Of a stretch of DNA of 64,000 nt, positions 27,746-35,721 are shown piece by piece (within the stretch, counting starts at the first letter, position 1; each line of letters starts with the position of its first letter). The stretch is from the NCBI RefSeq assembly GCF_003014535.1, contig NZ_PYGD01000002.1:578808-642807 (forward strand), read 5' to 3'. The position numbers and the translations under genes were made by a program. A model generated the notes under the pieces. It was not told the DNA's origin. It worked only from the letters and a program-made list of their open reading frames with translations, and searched no databases. The DNA is from Taibaiella chishuiensis. GTDB taxonomy: Bacteria > Bacteroidota > Bacteroidia > Chitinophagales > Chitinophagaceae.

Positions 27746-28296
27746 ATTCAAATTCTTTTTTTTGTTGTTGAAACGGAACGGTCAACACCGTTGTTGTTAA
27801 GGCATTCGCACCTTGTTTATAGCTAAAGCAGCAGGGGCAAGGCTTTTGGCGGTGCAATGCTACTGTTTTATAGCCAGTTTTTGTTTTTTATTTTTTACAC
27901 TTTCTCTTTTATCCACCACCTTCACCCACCACCCATCACTCAATACTCAATACTCCATACCCAATACTTACAACTCAAAACTCAAAATTCAAAACTCAAA
28001 ACTCCTGCAACTTGACTCCTGATATTGCTAAAAATGAGATCCTTCGTTGTGCTATATAGCACCTCGTTAAAGCCAGCTAACCGATGAGATCCTTCGCTGT
28101 GCTCAGGATGACAGCTAACCCTTCAACAGTTCAACACTCAAAATTCAAAACTCCTTACCCAATACTCAATACTTATAACTCAAAACTCAAAATTCAAAAC
28201 TCAAAATTATTCACATCCTTCCTGTCTGAAATCTAATCCCTGATATCTCACTACCCAATACGCACTTCCCAATACTTACAACTCAAAATTCAAAAC
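27746..28296. other. Repeat-rich intergenic block
   Basis: No gene is supported; the 69-residue frame at 27813-28022 runs through simple repeats and is rejected. The block holds A/C-rich degenerate repeats and a palindromic element, listed separately. Confidence 0.6.
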
Positions 28297-28312
28297 TCAA
28301 CATTCCTGCAAC
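27960..28312. repeat. Three copies of an ACTCAAAA-type simple repeat unit
   Basis: A unit reading roughly CCAATACTTACAACTC followed by alternating AAAACTC/AAAATTC is present near 27960-28013, 28157-28207 and 28265-28312, with variable copies of the AAAACTC core. Similar A/C-rich repeats occur in many Bacteroidota genomes. The third copy runs into the 3' end of the XRE gene, whose last codons and stop are inside it. Confidence 0.7.
28080..28112 (+). repeat. TGTCATCCTGAGC-type interspersed repeat, with a degenerate second copy
   Basis: The element GATCCTTCGCTGTGCTCAGGATGACA occurs once clearly here and once in damaged form at about 28033-28055 (GATCCTTCGTTGTGCT). Its reverse complement starts TGTCATCCTGAGC, a pattern I recall as an abundant intergenic repeat in Bacteroidota and other phyla. 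Copy number in this genome cannot be checked. Confidence 0.6.
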
Positions 28313-28515
28313 GTTTCCTGTTCCGGCGCTAATATTTCGGCTACGTCAACATCCAGCAGATCTGCGATCAGGTCGATCCTGCCACGACTCATATTGATTT
28401 TACCATTCTCGAATTTTCCATAGTTGGCGTGGCTCATCCCGAGCGCTGCAGCTATATATTTCTGTGTAAAATTACGATCCATCCGGATCGCTTTTATCCT
28501 GTTGCCTATGGTCAT
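28297..28515 (-). CDS. Small XRE-family HTH regulator
   Basis: A 72-residue DNA-binding protein. The HTH (about residues 8-60) reads IKAIRMDRNFTQKYIAAALG, then MSHANYGKFENGKINMSRGR and ADLLDV, the standard helix arrangement of the Cro/CI family. No second domain. Its C-terminal tail (QETLQEC) and stop codon lie within the third simple-repeat copy, so the present stop may derive from repeat insertion. Target genes unknown. Confidence 0.85.
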   Translation of the reverse strand: MTIGNRIKAIRMDRNFTQKYIAAALGMSHANYGKFENGKINMSRGRIDLIADLLDVDVAEILAPEQETLQEC

Positions 28516-28663
28516 GTTCGGTATTGCAATTTTTTGATCCGGTAGCGGGGTTTTACGCTCTTATGGTCACCGGTCATTTCGTTATGCTGCAGGCATGATC
28601 TCCGGCAGGCTGGAATTGGCTCCTGTATGGAATTATATACATAGTTACGTTTGTATGCCGTGC

Positions 28664-29050
28664 TTACAGGAACCGCCCTTTGTAAAGGGTATGCTGTAAA
28701 AGATGCCTGGTGTTGATACCGATAGGCGCTATACGGATAATCCACCCGGCGCCCATCGGGCAGTTGATGATCTGTTGCCATTGCCCGGTTTCGAGCACGG
28801 GGTTGATCTCCTTTAGGACGCCGGTAAGCGATGCGTAAACAGGTATGCGATAGTCCCGGTAAAAAAGATCAAGGATTTTTTCGCCTTTTCTTACCAGGTC
28901 GCCCACCCTGATGGCAGGCATACAGATACGTTCGATGCGGCGAATGCCGGTCAGTTTAAACGGAGCTACCCCGCAGTAGGCCATATTGCCCCGGATGCAG
29001 ACCCAGTCGTGCTCCGGTGAGTAAAGCAAGTCTTCTGGTTGGAACACCAT
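28664..29050 (-). CDS. GcvH-like protein lacking the lipoyl lysine
   Basis: A 128-residue protein with the length and layout of a glycine-cleavage H protein: an N-terminal YSPEHDWV segment, GVAPFKLTGI in place of GIT..A, the VGDLVRKGEKIL strand, and VYASLTGVLKEINPVL with CPMGAGWI near the end. Aligning the TG of the PVSG-like turn, the position of the lipoyl-lysine (ESVKA in true GcvH) is Asp66, so this protein cannot be lipoylated there. It contains several Cys (18, 26, 43, 98). It shares direction with a methyltransferase and a second H-like gene. A structural scaffold or carrier role is inferred. Confidence 0.75.
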   Translation of the reverse strand: MVFQPEDLLYSPEHDWVCIRGNMAYCGVAPFKLTGIRRIERICMPAIRVGDLVRKGEKILDLFYRDYRIPVYASLTGVLKEINPVLETGQWQQIINCPMGAGWIIRIAPIGINTRHLLQHTLYKGRFL

Positions 29051-29114
29051 AACCCGGATTGAATTTTTTTTATGTTTTACAGATGCATTGGGAAGTCATC
29101 GTTCCCGGCTTATC

Positions 29115-29723
29115 TTAGCCGTTATCGCTTTTGATCCAGAAGTTGAGATTCCCGCCTTCCAGCGTGTCTGCAAGCCGGTAGCTGAGCGGGATTTCCTCGT
29201 ACAGGGAATGGTAGGTAGCAATCCTCGTACCCTTTGGCATAGCGCTAAGCCCTTTGTGCAGAAACCGTACGTAATAACGGTATAGCGAGTCTGAATACTC
29301 CATTGTATCGTCAATGCGCCCCTCTTCGTTCAGGTTCTCATAAAAGGAGTTAAAAAAATAAAAGTGGTCGAACTGCTGAAGGTCCAGTTTCGTAAAATTT
29401 CCATGGAGGAAATGAACATTGGTAATCGCCAGCTTCCGTTGCAGTGTAAGGGCGGCATCGGTGAGGTAAGCCCTTTGCTCGATGCCATAAAAATGGTGTC
29501 CCGGTGCACGCAAAGCGCCTGCCAGGCAAAACTTCCCGGCTCCGCTGCCAATATCCAGTATCCGGGAAGGAGGCCCTGAAGATAGAAAATCTGCGGCGAG
29601 CCGGGCCACCCGGAGCGGCGTCCAGTGCTGGCCCGACATCATCTCCAGGGTTCTGGGGTAGAGCTTATCAAAGGACTGATCCTGCTTCAGGATTTCGTCC
29701 CTGGTGAGCAGGGGGCTATTCAT
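29115..29723 (-). CDS. SAM-dependent methyltransferase-like protein
   Basis: A 202-residue protein with the class I methyltransferase motif I ILDIGSGAGKFCLAGALR (about residues 55-72), an acidic end of strand 2 at YGIEQ, and a further LHGNF motif. Start is the ATG at 29723; the longer TTG start is not favoured. It overlaps the second H-like gene by a few bases (that gene stops at 29716), so the two are coupled. The acceptor is unknown; candidates are the neighbouring H-like proteins or a small molecule. Confidence 0.8.
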   Translation of the reverse strand: MNSPLLTRDEILKQDQSFDKLYPRTLEMMSGQHWTPLRVARLAADFLSSGPPSRILDIGSGAGKFCLAGALRAPGHHFYGIEQRAYLTDAALTLQRKLAITNVHFLHGNFTKLDLQQFDHFYFFNSFYENLNEEGRIDDTMEYSDSLYRYYVRFLHKGLSAMPKGTRIATYHSLYEEIPLSYRLADTLEGGNLNFWIKSDNG

Positions 29724-30099
29724 AAAGGAGTGTTGCTGCTTTGTCTGCAAATACCTGGTATTGAAATTCCCGCAGCAGCCCTGCTCTTGAGTAAGGCGCT
29801 GCCGGGCTTATCTTGGCGATCCATATGCTGTGAAGATCTCCATTGATGATCAGCGAGGGGTTATTGAGTAGTTTGGGATTGATGGCGATCACGCTTCCGT
29901 CCACCGGCATCCGGACTGCAAAATGGCCCTTTCCTGATTGGAACTCAGCGATGGTTTCCCCTTTGCCCAGCGCAGCCGGAACCTGGCAGAAAGTAGCCTG
30001 TAGTATGGTGTTGATCCCGGATAGTTTATTTTTGTGAATGCCAACCAGGGCCGAGACGCCGAGGAAGTCGATCCATTCATGATCTTCGGTATAATGCAT
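29716..30099 (-). CDS. GcvH-like protein retaining the lipoyl-site lysine
   Basis: A 127-residue H-protein-like polypeptide starting MHYTEDHEWIDF (start at 30099), with LVGIHKNKLSGI, the strand KGETIAEFQSGKGHF and RMPVDGSVIAINPKLL. By the same alignment the lipoyl-lysine corresponds to Lys57 in QSGKG, and the PV(D)G turn follows at the normal distance, so lipoylation is possible. The context EFQSGK differs from the canonical ESVKA, so a lipoate-independent role is also possible. It is divergent from the Crp-type regulator 122 bases away and overlaps the methyltransferase gene. Confidence 0.75.
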   Translation of the reverse strand: MHYTEDHEWIDFLGVSALVGIHKNKLSGINTILQATFCQVPAALGKGETIAEFQSGKGHFAVRMPVDGSVIAINPKLLNNPSLIINGDLHSIWIAKISPAAPYSRAGLLREFQYQVFADKAATLLYE

Positions 30100-30185
30100 G
30101 ATAGCTGAAAAACTTATTGTAAGTTGCGGCAGCAAAATTAAGCGGGGTATGGATGGTATAATTTATAATTTCGCACAATAAAAAG

Positions 30186-30197
30186 TGACAACAATCA
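30186..30197. promoter_or_regulatory. Putative Crp/Fnr-type site between divergent genes
   Basis: TGA-N6-TCA (30186-30197), preceded by G and followed by A, is the core of the Crp/Fnr family palindrome. It lies between the H-like gene and the Crp-type regulator, within 40 bases of the latter's start, as expected for autoregulation. The flanks match the full consensus poorly. Confidence 0.35.
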
Positions 30198-30221
30198 ATT
30201 TTTATCATTAAAAATTTCACG

Positions 30222-30929
30222 ATGAGTCTTAAGGGGATCTTCCCAATCGATAAGTGGGATTTTAAATCAGATACGATATTTACGAATTTCCCGGCGGGAG
30301 ATTACGAGGAAATGGTACGCCATGCCCGGGAAGAGAAATATAAAAAGGGGCAGACCATATTCCGCGAAGGCGGTGTGCCTACCGGTCTCTATTATATCAT
30401 AGAAGGAACGGTGAAGAAATACAAGATGGATGGCAGTGGCAAGGAACAGATTATCTATGTGGCTAACAAAGGCGAGTTGATCGGGTATCATGCGATACTG
30501 TCCGACGAGCGCTACCCGGATTCGGCCACGGTACTGGAAGAGAGCCGTTTGTTATTCATTCCCAGGGAGGATTTTTTAGCTACACTGGAACGCTCTTCGC
30601 TGCTGTCGACGCGGCTGCTCCGGATGCTGAGCCATGAGTTTACCGTTTTTACCAATAGCATCGCCATTTTTGCCCAGCGATCCGTGCGCGAACGCCTGGC
30701 CATATCGCTGATCGTTTTACGGGAAAAGTTTAAAAAGAGTACGCCCGAAGGCGCTCCCATCGTGATCAATATGAGCCGGGAAGACGTGGCCAACATGACG
30801 GGCACAACCCGCGAGAATGTGGTAAGGCTCTTGCGCGAATTCAAGGATGATCATATCATCGAAACAAAAGGACGCAAAATATGGATTACCGATATTAGAA
30901 AAATGATCGCCATCTCCAACTATCAATAA
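30222..30929 (+). CDS. Crp/Fnr-family transcriptional regulator
   Basis: A 235-residue regulator: a cyclic-nucleotide-type effector barrel (about 20-135; GQTIFREGGVPTGLYYIIEGT, then GELIGYHAILSDERYPDSA), a dimerisation helix, and an HTH_Crp domain (about 165-228) with SREDVANMTGTTRENVVRLL. It has no Cys, so it is not an iron-sulfur Fnr-type oxygen sensor. It is divergent from the H-protein-like genes, which it may control through the TGA-N6-TCA element. Ligand unknown. Confidence 0.92.
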   Translation: MSLKGIFPIDKWDFKSDTIFTNFPAGDYEEMVRHAREEKYKKGQTIFREGGVPTGLYYIIEGTVKKYKMDGSGKEQIIYVANKGELIGYHAILSDERYPDSATVLEESRLLFIPREDFLATLERSSLLSTRLLRMLSHEFTVFTNSIAIFAQRSVRERLAISLIVLREKFKKSTPEGAPIVINMSREDVANMTGTTRENVVRLLREFKDDHIIETKGRKIWITDIRKMIAISNYQ

Positions 30930-31005
30930 ACCGGACAGCAAAAGTTGATAAGATGCAATTTTTTCGACGGTCATTCCCGTTACTTTTGCCGGAAAGTCAA
31001 ATTGC

Positions 31006-31398
31006 ATGTCACGTCGTACCGCTACACCGCTGTTACTGCCGGCCCTGCTCCGGGAAAAATGCCCGGGATGCAGGCGCGGAAGCATTTTTATAAACAGCGG
31101 TATATTACCGCTCAGGGATTGTTTAAAAACCCGGGAGCATTGCCCCGTCTGCGGTCAGAAAATAAAAGTGGAAAATAATTACGGACAGGGAATGAACTTT
31201 GTGTTTATCGTTGTCATTTTTATTTTAACCGCTATCGGGTACCATCTTCTTATCGGCTTATCCTTTAAGGACAACAGCATTTACTACTATGTAGCCTTGT
31301 CCGTGCTCATGGTTATCTTTTTGCAACCCTGGCTGATGCGGTTATCCCGGGTTCTTTTTCTCTACCTGGTGGTCCCGTATCGGAAAGACAGGCAATAG
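31006..31398 (+). CDS. DUF983 family membrane protein
   Basis: A 130-residue protein with an N-terminal zinc-ribbon-like pair (KCPGCRRG at 18-25 and CPVCGQ at about 46-51) and two hydrophobic helices (about 64-85 and 92-110) typical of DUF983. The family often lies near cytochrome-oxidase genes and is of unknown function. It begins 76 bases after the Crp gene on the same strand. Confidence 0.85.
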   Translation: MSRRTATPLLLPALLREKCPGCRRGSIFINSGILPLRDCLKTREHCPVCGQKIKVENNYGQGMNFVFIVVIFILTAIGYHLLIGLSFKDNSIYYYVALSVLMVIFLQPWLMRLSRVLFLYLVVPYRKDRQ

Positions 31399-31492
31399 CG
31401 CATCGCTTTTTATACAGGCGATAAAAAGCATCCTGTAAAAATAGCCCGGAGTATACGTCCGGGCTATTTTATGGAATCAATACTTACTCTTC

Positions 31493-32047
31493 TTACTGGT
31501 CCAGCAGTTGCTGTAACTTTTCTACAAAGTCGGGAACCGAAAAGTCGTTCGTCTCGATGTAAATGTCTATCAATTCGTTTGCCCTGTTGAATATTGCGGT
31601 AGTGGGTATAGCGCCCGAGAACAGCGCATTCAGGATCTGTCCGTCCGATGTATAGACCGGTAGTTTGTACCCGCGGCGGTCCATAAAGGCCTTTGCTTTA
31701 GCGTACTCATGATCTACGGCAACCATCACGAATACCAGGTCGTCCCGGTCCCGGAACCGTGTTCTTAATTTATGGAAAGAGGGCATTTCCTTCACACAGG
31801 GAGGGCACCAGGGCGCCCAATAGTTTAATACTACAACCTTGCCTTTAAGGTCAGGCAGCGTAAGGCTTTTGCCCTTCCCATCCTTAAACCGGAGCTGGGG
31901 TACGGCTGCCTTTACCGAGTCGGGAAAACCGGCGGCGGGCTGTTCTTTATTTAGCGTTTGCGGATCGTCATTTTGGGGCGCAGCATATGCGACCGTCAGG
32001 CTGAGCAGGAACGGTAATACCAATAGCTTTTTTATGATCATCATCAT
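31493..32047 (-). CDS. TlpA-like thioredoxin-fold thiol-disulfide protein
   Basis: A 184-residue exported protein. The start at 32047 (first of three consecutive ATG codons) gives a signal peptide MMMIIKKLLVLPFLLS... ending AYA. The mature part is a TlpA/ResA-type thioredoxin domain: LKGKVVVLNYWAPWCPPC (active-site WCPPC), VAVDHEYAKAKAF and a cis-Pro in GAIPTTAIF. It probably reduces disulfides of exported proteins in the periplasm. It has no partner in the immediate neighbourhood. Confidence 0.9.
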   Translation of the reverse strand: MMMIIKKLLVLPFLLSLTVAYAAPQNDDPQTLNKEQPAAGFPDSVKAAVPQLRFKDGKGKSLTLPDLKGKVVVLNYWAPWCPPCVKEMPSFHKLRTRFRDRDDLVFVMVAVDHEYAKAKAFMDRRGYKLPVYTSDGQILNALFSGAIPTTAIFNRANELIDIYIETNDFSVPDFVEKLQQLLDQ

Positions 32048-32306
32048 CGTTGCGGTGTTGCATACTTCTTGCGGCAACATGGCCTTTTCCATATATCTCC
32101 TCCTGGCCGGGAAGCAGCATGTATTGCCGGAATTATTAAGTATGTATAAGAAAATTATGTATTAGGATATCAGTAGCTTCATTTTCTGCAGGAAATTTCC
32201 GATAAAGAGCCAACACAAAAAAGAATTCACCTGTCTATATAAAAAAGAAGCATGTTTTTCCTATTGCAAATCTAACAAAACTCTTTACCCTTTAAAGCCT
32301 ACGACT

Positions 32307-33341
32307 ATGAAAAAAGTATTACTGAGTATGGCATTCATCGGTGTTTTCGGTAGCGCCGGAGCACAGGATGTACATTTTACACAATACTTCAGTTCACCGC
32401 TAACCCTCAACCCGGCCCAAACGGGGCTCACGCAAAACGATTGGCGGGCCTCGGCTAATTTCCGGACCCAATGGCAATCGGTGTCTAAAACCCCTTATAT
32501 CAGCAGCGCCGTTGCTTTCGATATGCCTTTACTGCGGGGCAGGCTACCCGAGGGAGATGCACTGGGTATCGGGGTGCTGGGGCTGTACGACCGCTCTGGC
32601 CCCGGAGGCTTACAGAATACGACCATAGGCCTGTCCCTGGCCTACCACAAGGCTTTTGGCATGGACAAGCAACATACGCTTTCGCTCGGTGTACAGGGCT
32701 ATATGGTGCAGAAAAGTATCCGGTTCGACAGGCTGGTTTTTGGCGATCAATATAACCCCGTATTGCAAGGCATTACAGCCGGTACTACGGAGCGACTGGG
32801 TAGTGCCGACCTTACTTACCCCGATTTTAATGCAGGCCTTATGTACTCGGGCCGTATTTCGGAAAGAGCAACCCTGTATGGTGGCTTCGCTTATTACCAC
32901 CTTAGCCGTCCCGAAGAAAAATTCATGGATGGCTCCGCCTCTTTAAAGATCAACGCACGTTATTCGGCCCACCTGGGGGGCTCCATCGATATGAACGAGC
33001 ACACCGTACTGTACCTGAGCGCTATGTACCAGCAACAGGGACCTGCCTCTGAGCTGGTCGTAGGCGGCGCCGTGGGTTTTATAATGAACCCCGGTCATCA
33101 CGAACTGAGGCGCAATACCATCTTCTACCTGGGCGGCTGGTACCGTTATGGCGATGCCATTGCACCTTATGTCGGTTTCGAATGGTCGAAAATGAAGATC
33201 GGCTTCAGCTACGACGTTACGATGTCTACCGGGCAGCATATGACTGGCGGACAGGGTGGTTATGAACTCTCCGTGATCTACAATGGTCTGATGCAAAAAG
33301 TAACCCGCAAAAAATACAATTTCTCCTGCCCTAAATTCTAA
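32307..33341 (+). CDS. PorP/SprF family T9SS membrane protein
   Basis: A 344-residue outer-membrane protein: signal peptide 1-19 and the family opening AQDVHFTQYFSSPLTLNPAQ with the FRTQWQSV motif, then a run of amphipathic beta strands (about 25 to the end) containing GLYDRSGPGGL, LSLAYHKAF and AYYHLSRPEE. PorP/SprF proteins occur beside T9SS type B cargo and may help anchor or export them. No type B partner is adjacent; the nearest are at 24085 and 49436. A strong terminator follows. Confidence 0.92.
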   Translation: MKKVLLSMAFIGVFGSAGAQDVHFTQYFSSPLTLNPAQTGLTQNDWRASANFRTQWQSVSKTPYISSAVAFDMPLLRGRLPEGDALGIGVLGLYDRSGPGGLQNTTIGLSLAYHKAFGMDKQHTLSLGVQGYMVQKSIRFDRLVFGDQYNPVLQGITAGTTERLGSADLTYPDFNAGLMYSGRISERATLYGGFAYYHLSRPEEKFMDGSASLKINARYSAHLGGSIDMNEHTVLYLSAMYQQQGPASELVVGGAVGFIMNPGHHELRRNTIFYLGGWYRYGDAIAPYVGFEWSKMKIGFSYDVTMSTGQHMTGGQGGYELSVIYNGLMQKVTRKKYNFSCPKF

Positions 33342-33376
33342 ACGGCCCTTTAGGTCCACAGTGTATAATACTTCCC

Positions 33377-33420
33377 GCGGATACCCGGATAGCAGCGCTG
33401 TCCGGGTATCCGCATTTTTT
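33377..33420 (+). terminator. Rho-independent terminator
   Basis: A 13-base stem (33377-33389 with 33401-33413) with 11-base loop and a T7 tail ends the PorP/SprF gene. Confidence 0.9.
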
Positions 33421-33932
33421 ACTGTAAACAGGCGGTAAAGTAGCTTGCCTTAAAAACGGCTAACCAGTAATTGCGTTATATCGATAGGTATTCGGGTATA
33501 GTGGATGGTTAAGTGCACGCAGGCTTCTGTCGCGGGTATAGCAGCGGGCCTGGTATATCGGGTTGGAAAAAACGTGGGTACACATCCGGCCGGTTCGCTT
33601 TCCGGATTTTGTTTCGTGTACAATCAATAGAAATGCTCTATACTTCGGGAAGTGCTGCATAGCTAATGTTTATATTCATGATGTTGGTCTGCGCGTCTTT
33701 GATGTGCCCATTAAAGCCCGGAAGCGCCTGGTTAGATCCTGGTAGCGCTATCTGTGCAGGTCGAATGGCTTAAAATGCAGGCATGGAGCGCAGTCTGGAT
33801 TTTTGGTAAGGTTGTAGCCGATTTGCTATGGCTATCCGGCTACAACATAAATTATCTTCTTTTACAATAAAACCGCATGCAGAAGAGCCTCGTATATGAA
33901 CAAAAGCACTTATGCTTAAAAAACGATCTCTT
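33421..33932. other. Intergenic region before the DUF4331 cluster
   Basis: No gene is supported; the frames at 33460-33745 are short and lack recognised features. A long inverted repeat lies at 33811-33846. Confidence 0.45.
33811..33846 (+). promoter_or_regulatory. Inverted repeat upstream of the DUF4331 cluster
   Basis: GTTGTAGCCG (33811-33820) and its reverse complement (33837-33846) frame a 16-base loop, ending 86 bases before the first DUF4331 start. It may be an operator or a leader hairpin. Confidence 0.4.
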
Positions 33933-35690
33933 ATGAAAAAAAGTCACTTACTCCTCAGGCAGGCGGGCAAAATTGCCCTGCTGCTATGCATGGCTACAGC
34001 AAGTCTGCCGGCTTTTGCATCCAGTCATAGAGAGGCGCCGCTCATTGCCAGCGATCCACAGGCCGACAATACCGACTTGTATGCCTTCAGAAGCCCCGAC
34101 GATCCGGGTAGTATTACGATTATCGCCAATTACATTCCTTTCCAGCTGCCGGAAGGCGGCCCCAATTACTACACTTTCGGTACGAACGTGCGTTACGAGA
34201 TTCACATTAAAAACAAAACCACAACAGCGGGCGACGATATTACTTATCGATTTACCTTCAGCCAGGTCAACCAGGACAACACGACTTTCTTTAACATCAG
34301 GCTGGGGCAGCAAAACCTGAAAACGACTTATACCTGTGAAAAAAGCATGGATGGCGGCGTTACATTTACTACCATCCTGAGCAATGGCGTGGTGCCGCCT
34401 CCCAATATCGGTCCGCGCTCTATTACAAGCAGCCCGGTAGGCCTGGGCGCAAGTGCTTACGGAGCATTGATCCAGAATGCGATCGGCACTGCCAGTACCG
34501 GGGAGTCCTTATTCTGTGGTCCCGCCGACGATCCGTTCTTCGTAGATCTTGCCGGCGCTTTCGATGCCGGCAACTTTCGCCCGGAAGGCAATACTGTTAA
34601 CCCGCCCAAAGACGGCCTGGCACGTTATAATGTAAACACCATTGCCATTAAAGTACCCATAAGCATGCTGCAGAAAGACGGCAAAGATGTGGGCCAGGCA
34701 GCCAATATACTCGATCCTGATTTTGTTATCGGCGTATGGGCATCTGCCAGCCGCAGGCAGATCAAAACGCTCAATGCCGATGGTACTACGGCCAGCTCCG
34801 GCGATTGGGTACAGGTATCCCGGCTGGGCATGCCCCTCACGAACGAAGCCGTTATACCGGTGGGAAGCAAAGACAAATGGAATGCAACTACCCCCTATAA
34901 CGATCTGCAGTTTGCAGCATTCTTCAAAAACCCGGAACTGGCTTTGTATATGGACGACTCCCAATTTGGCGGCGCCGTGCCTTCGCTTAATGCCCTGCGT
35001 ATCCAGAAAAGCGCTTTGCAGGCCTTTGATTTCCGTAACGGAAAACCCGGTTTGTTCGCGCTGCGCAATACGCCGGCAGTACAGAACACCGCTTTTGACG
35101 AAACGCTTTTCGGACCGGTACTCCTGCCCGATAATATGAGTCCGCGTGCAGTCGATATCCTGCCGATCTTTTATACCGGTGTGCCCAACCTGGCGCCTTA
35201 CCAACTGGCTACCGGCAAGTCCGGTAACCCGCTGGCTGCCGGCAAGCCGTTTATCAACAATTTTCTGCCTACGCTCGGCGATATGCTGCGCCTCAATATG
35301 GCTGTACCGGTCACTCCGAGAAACGATCCGAACTTCAGTTCTTTAGGCATTGTAAAAGCCGCTGTACTGGGGCTTACCGATCCTGCATACAGTGCGACTA
35401 CCAATCTGGAATTTATACCCAATATGGATGGCTTTCCCAACGGGCGCCGCCTGGAAGATGATGTAACCACGATCGAACTGCAGGCCGTATCGGGTGTGGC
35501 CCTTGCCGCAATAGGGCTCTGGTACGATGATTATACTTCCGCCTCAGCTTCCCCGGTAACCCCGCAACTCCTGAAAGTACTGAGCTTTACCGCCGGTGTT
35601 ACACATAACGACACCACCTTCAAGACCGTTTTTCCTTATGTGCAGGAACCCTGGCGCGGTTATGACTATACGCTGCAGGCCCGGTTTTAA
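33933..35690 (+). CDS. DUF4331 domain protein
   Basis: A 585-residue exported protein with signal peptide (about 1-28, ending AFAS). The DUF4331 hallmark is SSHREAPLIASDPQADNTDLYAFRSPDD, split here as SHREAPLIA and DNTDLYAF. The domain spans almost the whole protein, with conserved blocks RYEIHI, CGPADDPFFVDLAG, NSIAIKVPI-like and RPGNPLNE-like region at LTNEAVIPVG. No sorting domain, unlike its paralog just downstream (35722-37746). DUF4331 function is unknown; many such proteins lie beside TonB receptors. The start ATG at 33912 is an alternative. Confidence 0.88.
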   Translation: MKKSHLLLRQAGKIALLLCMATASLPAFASSHREAPLIASDPQADNTDLYAFRSPDDPGSITIIANYIPFQLPEGGPNYYTFGTNVRYEIHIKNKTTTAGDDITYRFTFSQVNQDNTTFFNIRLGQQNLKTTYTCEKSMDGGVTFTTILSNGVVPPPNIGPRSITSSPVGLGASAYGALIQNAIGTASTGESLFCGPADDPFFVDLAGAFDAGNFRPEGNTVNPPKDGLARYNVNTIAIKVPISMLQKDGKDVGQAANILDPDFVIGVWASASRRQIKTLNADGTTASSGDWVQVSRLGMPLTNEAVIPVGSKDKWNATTPYNDLQFAAFFKNPELALYMDDSQFGGAVPSLNALRIQKSALQAFDFRNGKPGLFALRNTPAVQNTAFDETLFGPVLLPDNMSPRAVDILPIFYTGVPNLAPYQLATGKSGNPLAAGKPFINNFLPTLGDMLRLNMAVPVTPRNDPNFSSLGIVKAAVLGLTDPAYSATTNLEFIPNMDGFPNGRRLEDDVTTIELQAVSGVALAAIGLWYDDYTSASASPVTPQLLKVLSFTAGVTHNDTTFKTVFPYVQEPWRGYDYTLQARF

Positions 35691-35721
35691 TTCATCTCTT
35701 CCCTGATTAAAAAAGCAAAAA

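Noticed and set aside
27813..28022. 69-residue plus-strand frame in the repeat block
   Set aside because: The translation is repeat-derived (NTQYSIPNTYNSKLKIQ type) and not protein-like.
27960..28312. Possible CRISPR array
   Set aside because: Repeat copies are degenerate, unevenly spaced and made of short simple units; there are no spacers of uniform length and no cas genes.
34509..35204. 231-residue minus-strand frame
   Set aside because: Antisense of the first DUF4331 gene, which has a signal peptide and conserved motifs.
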